Assembly (NCBI GenBank): GCA_030672945.1
Contig: DAOVFL010000064.1
Location: forward strand, 1 to 5,653
Direction: 5' to 3'
Origin: Candidatus Bathyarchaeota archaeon
GTDB taxonomy: Archaea > Thermoproteota > Bathyarchaeia > Bathyarchaeales > Bathycorpusculaceae
DNA: 5,653 nucleotides
The notes below the pieces were generated by a model, which ran no database searches, was not told where the DNA came from, and was given only the letters and a program-made list of their open reading frames with translations. This document shows, piece by piece, positions 1 to 4,599 of this stretch. A program made the position numbers and the translations under genes. How positions within the stretch are numbered: position 1 is the stretch's first letter; each line of letters opens with the position of its first letter.

Positions 1-317
1 GCGAACACGTCATTTCTAATATCATAAACTATTTTCTGAGAAAAGTAAGTGTTTGCATACCGCTGAATGAAAGAGAATATGCCAACTACTATTGTTAAAC
101 CTATAATTTTCAACATTAGAACAGAAAGCATACCTTTACCTAACTCGACATCTAATTTCCCCTCAGCAAGCGGAATAATAACATTATCAATGGCTTCTCT
201 AGTTAGGAGAGGAATCTGTACGCTTACGATAGTGCTAGCGAGCATGCAAGCTACAATAACTATGAAAAGAGGCCAATTCCTTGAAATGTATCGGCAGATA
301 CGTGCGAAAGTACCCAT
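1..317 (-). CDS. ABC exporter transmembrane subunit or half-transporter, N-terminal part (cut by left window edge)
   Basis: Reading the minus strand from an ATG at 317-315 gives 105 uninterrupted residues to the window edge. The N-terminus is short and basic, followed by a first hydrophobic helix at about residues 17-38 that runs into a QIPLLTREAIDNVIIP segment. A second helix lies at about 64-85 and leads into FIQRYANTYFSQKIVYDIRND. This order (helix 1, I-D-x-V/I-I-P, helix 2, QR-Y, then the Q-x-x-VYD-I-R-x-D coupling segment) is typical of type IV ABC exporters of the MsbA/MdlB class, which usually carry a C-terminal ATPase domain. That part would lie outside the window. The substrate cannot be told. 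The start is supported by an AAAGGTG ribosome binding site at 327-333, 9 nt upstream; a GTG four codons upstream is the alternative. No signal peptide is expected, and the protein would sit in the cytoplasmic membrane. Confidence 0.85.
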   Translation of the reverse strand, partial: MGTFARICRYISRNWPLFIVIVACMLASTIVSVQIPLLTREAIDNVIIPLAEGKLDVELGKGMLSVLMLKIIGLTIVVGIFSFIQRYANTYFSQKIVYDIRNDVF

Positions 318-326
318 TCGCGCAGA

Positions 327-333
327 CACCTTT
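327..333 (-). promoter_or_regulatory. Ribosome binding site of the ABC exporter gene
   Basis: The minus strand reads AAAGGTG, complementary to the anti-Shine-Dalgarno end of archaeal 16S rRNA (CACCU core). It ends 9 nt before the ATG at 317 and decides between that ATG and the in-frame GTG, which overlaps the site. Confidence 0.55.
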
Positions 334-394
334 CTTATAAATTTAGGTATTTACCTCATGGTTCTTTAATGTTCCATTTTTTTCCTATTCAGAC

Positions 395-402
395 TTTATA
401 AG
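395..402 (-). promoter_or_regulatory. Candidate TATA box for the ABC exporter gene
   Basis: The minus strand reads CTTATAAA, a good archaeal TATA element. It predicts transcription starting near 370-375 and a leader of about 55 nt carrying the ribosome binding site at 327-333. The element is nearly symmetrical and could face either way. A closer TATA-like stretch at about 333-343 would place the start inside the coding region, so it is less likely. Confidence 0.35.
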
Positions 403-451
403 TGGGTTGATGGTGATCCTTGAAGCATATTCATATTTTCTACTGGAACCT

Positions 452-475
452 GTGTGGAAATCCTACCTTTCACAC
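452..475. repeat. Imperfect inverted repeat (hairpin) in the gene-poor stretch 318-555
   Basis: The arms GTGT-G-GAAA and TTTCACAC can pair over 8 bp with one bulged G around a 7-nt loop (TCCTACC). It lies downstream of the tRNA on the minus strand and about 120 bp upstream of the ABC gene. No convincing coding region covers it. Its function is unknown; it could be a processing or decay signal or chance. Confidence 0.35.
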
Positions 476-489
476 TGTTGATAAACCGT

Positions 490-503
490 GCCTTTTGGAA
501 GGC
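490..503. repeat. Small perfect hairpin GCCTT-4 nt-AAGGC
   Basis: A 5-bp perfect stem with a 4-nt loop, 14 bp from the hairpin at 452-475. Together they are the only structure seen between the ABC gene and the tRNA. Neither is followed by a long T run on either strand, so a classical intrinsic terminator is not supported. Confidence 0.3.
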
Positions 504-594
504 CGAAGCATTACGTATCTACTATGCGAACTGACTAAGCGAAGGCGTGCGCGGATGGCGGGCCCGAGGGGATTTGAACCCCTGTTCTCCGGCT

Positions 595-610
595 TTCTCT
601 CGTTATATGT
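595..610 (-). other. tRNA intron 2, canonical position 37/38
   Basis: The 16-nt intron lies one base 3' of the anticodon. Removing it joins G37 to A38 and closes the stem with GCCGG. The 3' bulge is AA then A38. The central helix shows three good pairs (C32-G, T33-A, C34-G) and a C-A mismatch at the fourth, so this is a relaxed bulge-helix-bulge compared with intron 1. Confidence 0.8.
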
Positions 611-618
611 CCGGAGGC

Positions 619-638
619 TTGCGCATCTTTTTGTGATT
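619..638 (-). other. tRNA intron 1, non-canonical position 29/30 in the anticodon stem
   Basis: The 20-nt intron makes an exact bulge-helix-bulge with its exons. The 5' bulge is C28-G29 then A (cut after G29). The central 4-bp helix is exon GCGC (positions 24-27) with intron GCGC. The 3' bulge is AA then G30. The inner stem is ATC/GAT with a 7-nt loop. The central helix uses G24-C25 of the D stem, so the D arm probably cannot form fully until this intron is removed. Confidence 0.85.
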
Positions 639-713
639 CGGCGCCTTTATCCATGCTGGGCTACGGGCCCAAAAATAGAATTATACGTGGCTGAAGTTAA
701 TTTTTGTGTAGGG

Positions 714-1214
714 TTATGTTTCGATTAGTTCCTCGTTTATCCACCACGCTCTTTTTTTGCCTGATTTTTCCCCTGCGTAATAATTTATTATAGCTTTTCC
801 AAGCTGCTGTTTTGATTTTTTCTGTATTTTTCTCAGTCTGTTCAGTATTAGCCATCTGTTTGTTTTGAGATACTCTGCCAGTTCTGGTGTGGTTGCGCCT
901 TCGTAATGGATGAGGTAATCTATTATTTTGTGGTCTGTTTCATCTGTGCAGAAGGCGTGTGGGTTTGTTTTTCCACGTTTGTATGTTAGTAGTTCTAGGT
1001 CTGTAAGGTATTTTTTTATTTGTGCGAATTCCTTTTCCATTTTGCCGAATCTTTGCTCTAATTCTAGAATTTTGTCCGGTTTCGGTGTCTTCTGGAGCTT
1101 ATCCATTATTGCGTCTCGGATGAAGCTGCTTCTTTCGCCTTCGGGGACGCGTAAAATCATTTCCTTGTAGACTTCTTCTGATATTTTCAGTGATATGACT
1201 CGCAACTTCTCCAT
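714..1214 (-). CDS. Ribbon-helix-helix / winged-helix DNA-binding protein, probable transcription regulator
   Basis: Counted from the ATG at 1214 this is a 166-residue soluble protein with three parts. Residues about 3-42 look like a ribbon-helix-helix: strand KLRVISLKI, helix SEEVYKEMILRV, then PEGERSSFIRDAIMDKL. Residues about 47-75 (ILELEQRFGKMEKEFAQIKK) look like a short coiled coil. Residues about 90-166 look like a winged helix, with helices TDHKIIDYLIH, TPELAEYLKT and WLILNRLRKIQ and a basic wing ending KSGKKRAWWIN. RHH domains bind DNA as dimers through the N-terminal strand, so two DNA-reading modules in one chain suggest a dimeric regulator. The named family is not recognised. It is divergent from fbp across about 120 bp, so it may control itself and fbp, but this is inference. 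A GTG at 1226 is an alternative start adding four residues; it sits close to the start site predicted from the TATA box. Confidence 0.85.
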   Translation of the reverse strand: MEKLRVISLKISEEVYKEMILRVPEGERSSFIRDAIMDKLQKTPKPDKILELEQRFGKMEKEFAQIKKYLTDLELLTYKRGKTNPHAFCTDETDHKIIDYLIHYEGATTPELAEYLKTNRWLILNRLRKIQKKSKQQLGKAIINYYAGEKSGKKRAWWINEELIET

Positions 1215-1245
1215 GAATCTTCCCACATCGCTCTAATATGAACTG

Positions 1246-1254
1246 TTAAATATT
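1246..1254 (-). promoter_or_regulatory. TATA box of the RHH/winged-helix regulator gene
   Basis: The minus strand reads AAATATTTA, centred near 1250, which predicts transcription starting near 1225. That leaves either a leaderless GTG start at 1226 or a leader of about 11 nt before the ATG at 1214. The core AAATATTT is a perfect palindrome. Confidence 0.5.
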
Positions 1255-1283
1255 TCATCTTTACTATCTCTCCCGTTAGGAAA

Positions 1284-1295
1284 TCTTTTAAAAGG
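1284..1295 (+). promoter_or_regulatory. Promoter (BRE/TATA) of fbp
   Basis: A purine-rich GGAAA is followed by TCTTTTAAAAGG, a typical archaeal BRE plus TATA arrangement. Transcription would start near 1313-1316, giving a leader of about 20 nt that contains the ribosome binding site. The 10-mer TTTAAAAGGT (1287-1296) occurs again at 3101-3110. Confidence 0.6.
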
Positions 1296-1311
1296 TACAG
1301 TGTAACCTCAA

Positions 1312-1328
1312 CTTGAAGAGTATTCAAG
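1312..1328. repeat. Perfect inverted repeat CTTGAA-5 nt-TTCAAG in the fbp leader; candidate operator or RNA hairpin
   Basis: Two 6-bp perfect arms (1312-1317 and 1323-1328) surround GAGTA. The repeat begins at the transcription start predicted from the TATA box, and its right arm overlaps the AAGGTGA ribosome binding site (1326-1332). It could be a regulator-binding site that blocks transcription, or an RNA hairpin that hides the ribosome binding site. Both are inference from position and symmetry. Confidence 0.45.
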
Positions 1329-1335
1329 GTGACGG

Positions 1336-2460
1336 ATGGTGCAGAGAAAAACTACAATTTCCTTGATCAAATGTGATGTTGGTTCTTTAGCAGGACATCA
1401 TGTTGTTCCTAAACCATTGTTCAATATCGCGAAGAGAAATCTGAAAAACGCCGAAGATGATGGATTAATCAACAGTTACCATGTTTTCAATGCGGGAGAT
1501 GATCTGCAACTTCTTATGGTTCATGGAAAGGGTGAATCAAATCCAGAGATCCATAAGCTTGCTTGGAACACTTTCCAAGAAGCTGCAAAGAGGGCTCAAG
1601 ACCTGAAGCTTTATGGAGCTGGACAAGACCTTTTGAAATCTGCTTTCAGTGGAAACGTTAGGGGAATGGGTCCGGGTGTAGCTGAAATGGAAATAGAGGA
1701 AAGAGGTTCTGACCCAGTTGTTGTTTTTGCAGCAGATAAGACTTCAGCTGGAGCTTTTAATTTTCCACTATTCCGCATATTTGCTGATCCAATGAGCACT
1801 GCTGGACTTGTGATTGACCCAAGCATGGTTGGCGGTTTTAAATTTGAGGTGTTAGACACTATGGAGAATAAAGGCGTTATCCTAAAATGTCCTGAGGAAA
1901 TGTACGGGCTGGTTGGGCTTATTGGAACTGTGGGGCGATACATTATTTCACGTGTTTGGAGAGCTAAAGACAGCCTAATATGTGCTGTTGGCAGCGTAAC
2001 CAAACTTTCGAAGATAGCTGGTAAATATGTTGGAAAGGACGATCCTGTATTGATTGTGCGTTCGCAACATGGGTTACCAGCTTTGGGTGAGATTCTTGTA
2101 CCTTTCATGCACAGTTATCTGGTTGCAGGATGGATGCGTGGAAGCCACTGGGGTCCAATGATGCCTGTTGGGGTGAAAGATGCAAGATGCACGGTTTTTG
2201 ATGGTCCTCCAAGGATCGTTGCTTTAGGCTTTCAAGTTTCAAACGGCATGATTGCAGAGGGTGATGATGGAAAACCAATGATAGCTGATCTGTTCGATGA
2301 TCCAGCTTTTGACATGGCTAGACATGAAGCTATGGAATATGCCTCTATGCTTAGACGTATGGGTGAGTTTGAACCAGCTCGTCTAGGCGTTGAAGAGATG
2401 GAATACACATCCTTGCCGCAGCTTCTGAAAAGACTTAGAGAACGGTTTAACCCACTTTAA
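1336..2460 (+). CDS. fbp: Fructose-1,6-bisphosphate aldolase/phosphatase, archaeal bifunctional type (FBPA/P)
   Basis: The 374-residue protein matches archaeal/deep-branching FBPA/P along its whole length. The enzyme condenses dihydroxyacetone phosphate with glyceraldehyde 3-phosphate and then dephosphorylates fructose 1,6-bisphosphate to fructose 6-phosphate, driving gluconeogenesis in the cytoplasm. Visible motifs include D14-x6-H21 in CDVGSLAGHH, D55-D56 in NAGDDLQL, Q97-D98 in GAGQDLL, GNVRGMGPGVAEMEIEER (106-123), and D134-K135 in FAADKT. By family knowledge these acidic, His and Gln residues bind Mg2+. In AGKYVGKDDP, Y231 and K234 correspond to the lid tyrosine and Schiff-base lysine of the aldolase reaction. 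SQHGLPALGE, GWMRGSHWGP and DLFDDPAFD are also conserved. Length is normal to slightly short for the family. An AAGGTGA ribosome binding site (1326-1332) lies only 3 nt before ATG 1336 and 6 nt before an in-frame GTG at 1339, so the true start could be either. The gene ends 12 bp from a convergent gene. Confidence 0.97.
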   Translation: MVQRKTTISLIKCDVGSLAGHHVVPKPLFNIAKRNLKNAEDDGLINSYHVFNAGDDLQLLMVHGKGESNPEIHKLAWNTFQEAAKRAQDLKLYGAGQDLLKSAFSGNVRGMGPGVAEMEIEERGSDPVVVFAADKTSAGAFNFPLFRIFADPMSTAGLVIDPSMVGGFKFEVLDTMENKGVILKCPEEMYGLVGLIGTVGRYIISRVWRAKDSLICAVGSVTKLSKIAGKYVGKDDPVLIVRSQHGLPALGEILVPFMHSYLVAGWMRGSHWGPMMPVGVKDARCTVFDGPPRIVALGFQVSNGMIAEGDDGKPMIADLFDDPAFDMARHEAMEYASMLRRMGEFEPARLGVEEMEYTSLPQLLKRLRERFNPL

Positions 2461-2472
2461 ATCCGCATATGA

Positions 2473-3036
2473 TCAGTTGGGTGCAATCGCGTGCTGCCTG
2501 ATCTTCAACAGCTCTTCGTATCGATTTCTTACAATCTCACATATTTTTTCGCGCAAGTCCTCTCCAGATACTTTCCTCTCTTTAATTAGCAAAGTTTTTC
2601 TAGCCAGTTCTATGTCGCCTAGTGCTGTGAGCCATGCTTCAAAATCTCCGCGGTTCGTATGAAATTCTATGGAGCTTACGTCAACTTTTGAGATCTTGTC
2701 ACAGAAGTCTTGAAGGCTTGTGGCAAAAATGTTCAAGGGTTTTTCAAAATCAGCGTAAAAGTGAAATGATCTTTCTGCAGGTAAATATTCCAAGATTTGC
2801 TGAGCTTTTTCTCCATCGATCTCTGGGAAACTAAGCGCCTTTTTTCCTTTTTCCGTTATGACGTAATGTCCCTTTTCAGGTGTCTTCACATAATCCATCT
2901 TGATAAGTCCTAATATGTGCATCATAACGGATGGAAAACCTAAACCAACTTCTTCAGCTACCTCAACAGCTTTAGCAGGTTTATCAAGCACCCACATGGT
3001 CTCAAGAACTAGCCTTTTAACAGGTGACAACCTCAT
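2473..3036 (-). CDS. Winged-helix protein with a C-terminal DUF5752-like domain, probable regulator
   Basis: Counted from ATG 3036 the protein has 187 residues. Residues 1-70 form a winged-helix domain: helix SPVKRLVLETMWVLD, helix-turn-helix AVEVAEEVGLGFPSVMMHILGLI, then a hairpin wing KTPEKGHYVITEKGKKAL. Residues about 88-180 begin RSFHFY and contain ATSLQDF, the strand SIEFHTNRGDFEAWL and ALGDIELA. I recognise this FHFY / SL-x-DF / FH-x3-GDF-x2-W / LGD-x2-LA pattern as DUF5752-like, of unknown biochemical function. No catalytic motif, membrane segment or signal peptide is seen. The start was chosen because the TATA box is centred 24 nt before ATG 3036, giving a leaderless mRNA. The in-frame ATG at 3051 would lie upstream of that start site. 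The gene is flanked by fbp (convergent) and a glycosyltransferase (divergent), suggesting a sugar-related regulator; this is inference. Confidence 0.8.
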   Translation of the reverse strand: MRLSPVKRLVLETMWVLDKPAKAVEVAEEVGLGFPSVMMHILGLIKMDYVKTPEKGHYVITEKGKKALSFPEIDGEKAQQILEYLPAERSFHFYADFEKPLNIFATSLQDFCDKISKVDVSSIEFHTNRGDFEAWLTALGDIELARKTLLIKERKVSGEDLREKICEIVRNRYEELLKIRQHAIAPN

Positions 3037-3055
3037 TAGACTACATCCCATAGTT

Positions 3056-3063
3056 ATTATATA
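3056..3063 (-). promoter_or_regulatory. TATA box of the winged-helix/DUF5752-like gene
   Basis: The minus strand reads TATATAAT centred near 3060. The expected start site coincides with the A of the ATG at 3036, with no ribosome binding site nearby, which fits a leaderless mRNA. Confidence 0.6.
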
Positions 3064-3090
3064 CGCAATCCATTTTTAGGCTTTCTATTA

Positions 3091-3113
3091 GCTGGGAAGG
3101 TTTAAAAGGTTAA
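3091..3113 (+). promoter_or_regulatory. Orphan promoter-like element with a tandem AAGGTT repeat
   Basis: The stretch reads GGGAAGG then TTTAAAAGGT, a textbook BRE plus TATA, and shares the 10-mer TTTAAAAGGT with the fbp promoter (1287-1296). Inside it AAGGTTTA (3097-3104) and AAGGTTAA (3106-3113) form a 9-bp-period direct repeat. Transcription would start near 3128-3131. No credible coding region begins there: the glycosyltransferase start is about 195 bp away and has its own TATA box. It could drive a small RNA, give a long leader, or be an operator of the divergent gene. Confidence 0.4.
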
Positions 3114-3290
3114 CATATGTTTGATACGAAAAAACATCAGGGTGAACTGCGCAAAGACAACGCATCGGAGTGTTTTGTTTAGAAGTGTAGGAAAAGTTCG
3201 AGTTTGTCTTTCATTTGTTGTTCTATTCTCTACCCCAGAAAACGTGGGTTCCTTCCGAAAACGTAAATAGTGACACTTTATGTTAATAAT
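3114..3290. other. Non-coding interval between the divergent DUF5752-like and glycosyltransferase genes
   Basis: No supported gene was found here. Small structures are a TGCG/CGCA hairpin at about 3148-3164, a CCCA/TGGG hairpin at about 3234-3248, and two copies of GAAAACGT (3238-3245 and 3257-3264). A T-rich stretch at about 3201-3230 could end an RNA started at the orphan promoter. Open frames through this interval have no start signal or recognisable domain. Confidence 0.4.
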
Positions 3291-3295
3291 AAAGC

Positions 3296-3307
3296 TTAAA
3301 AATATAC
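3296..3307 (+). promoter_or_regulatory. TATA box of the glycosyltransferase gene
   Basis: TTAAAAATATAC is centred near 3301, about 25 nt before ATG 3326. Transcription is predicted to begin at the start codon. No AGGTG-type ribosome binding site precedes the gene, so a leaderless mRNA is likely. Confidence 0.6.
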
Positions 3308-3325
3308 TAAGATGGGAAAATTCAT

Positions 3326-4576
3326 ATGAAGATTGCTGTGCTAGTATATGAGTATCCACCGAAAATTGTCGGCGGTTTAGGGACATATGCAGCTGAAATC
3401 ACACGTAAGTTTGTTTTAATGGACCATGATGTTACAGTTTTTACGATGAACGATGATGCTCGCAGTCTTCCAACGCGGGAAATTTGGCGTGGTATAGAAA
3501 TTCACCGTCCATTACACATTGATGTTTCCGATTCACTGCCAGACGTGATGGCAGAGGACATCAAGAAATGGGGTAGAGGCATCCAGTTATTCTCCAAAAT
3601 ACTCGTCTATAATTACTTAAGCGCTTCAAAACTCGTTAACGAACTCATCAGAAAAGAAGGCTTCAAATATGATATGGTAATTGCACATGACTGGCTTTCA
3701 GCCATCTCCGGAATAACTATAAAAAAAGAGCTTGGATTACCCTTCGCATTCCATGTTCACTCAACTGAAAAAGGGAGAACGCTTGGAAACGGATCTGAAG
3801 TCGTAAGTAACATTGAACTTCACAGTGCAGAAGCAGCAGACCTAATAGTAACAGTTTCTCACGCTATGAAAGATGAACTTACAAAACTCAGTTTTCCTAA
3901 AGACAAAATTCGAGTATGCTATAACGGTGTTGACGAGCAAAAATACAATCCAGAAACAGTAAATGAAGAGCAAACAAGGAAGCTTAGAGAATCCTATGGC
4001 ATCAAAGATGAAGAACTGATGATTCTTTTCATTGGGAGACTTGTAGGCGTCAAAGGGGTTGATAGGCTCATAATGGCCATGCCTCATATTTTACAGAAAA
4101 AACCCAACGCAAAACTAGTCATAGTAGGTTTAGGCGACCTGCAAGAATATCTGGCTAATCTGGTTAAAACAATGAGACTAGAGAATTCCGTGAAATTCCG
4201 TTTCGAATTCATCCCAGAAGAAGAACGCATACGCCACTACGCCGCTTGTGATCTAGCCGTTTTCCCTAGTCTCTATGAACCATTCGGAATAGTTGTCCTT
4301 GAGGCCATGAGCATGGAACGCCCCGTCGTCGTTGGAGCAGCGGGTGTCAGTGGGATGCGAGAAATAGTTATCCCATACGGTGATGAACAATGTGGTTTTC
4401 ACATCGACCCCAGTAATCCAACCGACATCGCTTGGGGCGTAGTCAGCGCTTTAGAAAATCCTGAAAAGACAAAATGGCTTGGAAAAAACGGTAGACGAAG
4501 AGTCCTAAACGAGTTCACATGGGACAGGATAGCAGAGAATACAATCGCATTATATAAAGACATGATTAAGTGTTAG
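3326..4576 (+). CDS. Glycosyltransferase, GT-B fold, GT4 family (glycogen-synthase-like group)
   Basis: The 416-residue protein is a full-length GT4-type retaining glycosyltransferase that would transfer sugar from a nucleotide-sugar donor in the cytoplasm. The N-terminal Rossmann domain (about 1-190) has EYPPKIVGGLGTYAAEIT (9-26), with the G16-G17 loop, plus AHDWLS (120-125) and FHVHSTEKGR (142-151). The C-terminal donor domain (about 195-400) has YNGVD (199-203), FIGRLVGVKG (235-244) with the donor-phosphate contacts R238 and K243, VGLGD (267-271) and the EX7E motif YEPFGIVVLEAM with E318 and E326. No signal peptide or membrane helix is seen. The family covers glycogen/starch synthases, trehalose- and sucrose-type enzymes and cell-surface glycan enzymes; GGLGTYAAE and HSTEKGR lean towards the glycogen-synthase-like side, but donor and acceptor cannot be fixed. 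It is leaderless with its own TATA box, and a nucleotidyltransferase gene follows 23 bp downstream. Confidence 0.93.
   Translation: MKIAVLVYEYPPKIVGGLGTYAAEITRKFVLMDHDVTVFTMNDDARSLPTREIWRGIEIHRPLHIDVSDSLPDVMAEDIKKWGRGIQLFSKILVYNYLSASKLVNELIRKEGFKYDMVIAHDWLSAISGITIKKELGLPFAFHVHSTEKGRTLGNGSEVVSNIELHSAEAADLIVTVSHAMKDELTKLSFPKDKIRVCYNGVDEQKYNPETVNEEQTRKLRESYGIKDEELMILFIGRLVGVKGVDRLIMAMPHILQKKPNAKLVIVGLGDLQEYLANLVKTMRLENSVKFRFEFIPEEERIRHYAACDLAVFPSLYEPFGIVVLEAMSMERPVVVGAAGVSGMREIVIPYGDEQCGFHIDPSNPTDIAWGVVSALENPEKTKWLGKNGRRRVLNEFTWDRIAENTIALYKDMIKC
4551..4558 (+). promoter_or_regulatory. Possible internal TATA box for the nucleotidyltransferase gene
   Basis: TATATAAA lies in the last codons of the glycosyltransferase. 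It would start transcription near 4579-4580, giving a leader of about 20 nt for the next gene. It also encodes the LYK of the protein, so chance is possible. Confidence 0.3.
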
Positions 4577-4599
4577 AAACTTGCTTAACCTGAGCTTTT

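Larger units (their letters stand above)
556..670 (-). tRNA. trnR: tRNA-Arg, anticodon CCG, with two introns and encoded CCA
   Basis: On the minus strand the acceptor GGGCCCG (670-664) pairs perfectly with CGGGCCC (566-560), followed by discriminator G and an encoded CCA (558-556). T8, A14, the G18-G19 pair, A20 and the Levitt pair G15-C48 are present. The T arm is AGGGG-TTCAAAT-CCCCT. The anticodon stem CCGGC/GCCGG and loop CTCCGGA form only if a 20-nt intron (619-638) between positions 29 and 30 and a 16-nt intron (595-610) between 37 and 38 are removed. The mature tRNA is then 79 nt with CCA. Anticodon CCG (614-612) reads CGG codons; A20 and C35 agree with arginine identity. The D stem has one C13-A22 mismatch. 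The next gene upstream ends 43 nt before the tRNA, so shared transcription is possible. Only a weak A/T-rich element (about 694-705) sits where a TATA box is expected. Confidence 0.93.

Noticed and set aside
67..369. Plus-strand open frame of 100 codons at the left edge
   Set aside because: It is antisense to the ABC exporter gene, whose minus-strand translation has the clear helix and coupling-segment pattern. The plus-strand product has no recognisable domain.
410..481. 23-codon plus-strand frame (ATG 410) downstream of the TATA-like element at 395-402
   Set aside because: The start codon lies upstream of the transcription start predicted from that TATA box, and the peptide has no recognisable features.
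406..533. Possible C/D box guide RNA (TGATGG, TGATAA and CTGA motifs on the plus strand)
   Set aside because: The C-like box does not match RTGATGA, the spacing of about 120 nt is twice the usual archaeal length, and no complementary guide was identified.
420..728. Plus-strand open frame of 102 codons starting with TTG
   Set aside because: It runs antisense through the whole tRNA-Arg gene. The peptide AGPRGFEPL is the familiar false product of reading a tRNA T arm backwards.
928..1170. Plus-strand open frame of 80 codons
   Set aside because: It lies antisense within the RHH/winged-helix regulator gene and has no domain or start signal.
1611..2108. Minus-strand open frame of 165 codons
   Set aside because: It is a shadow of fbp; the plus-strand frame is a complete, motif-rich enzyme. 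The Ser/Pro/Thr-rich minus-strand product is typical of antisense frames.
2477..2834. Two plus-strand open frames (2477-2662 and 2634-2834)
   Set aside because: Both are antisense to the winged-helix/DUF5752-like gene and contain no recognisable domain.
3117..3182. 21-codon plus-strand frame (ATG 3117) beside the orphan promoter
   Set aside because: The ATG lies only about 12 nt from the TATA centre, upstream of the expected transcription start, with no ribosome binding site in a transcribed leader.
3102..3386. Minus-strand open frame of 94 codons across the divergent interval
   Set aside because: It overlaps the glycosyltransferase promoter and its first 60 bp, has no start signal, and the Phe/Thr/Arg-rich product shows no fold or domain.
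3842..4087. Minus-strand open frame of 81 codons
   Set aside because: It is a shadow inside the glycosyltransferase gene.
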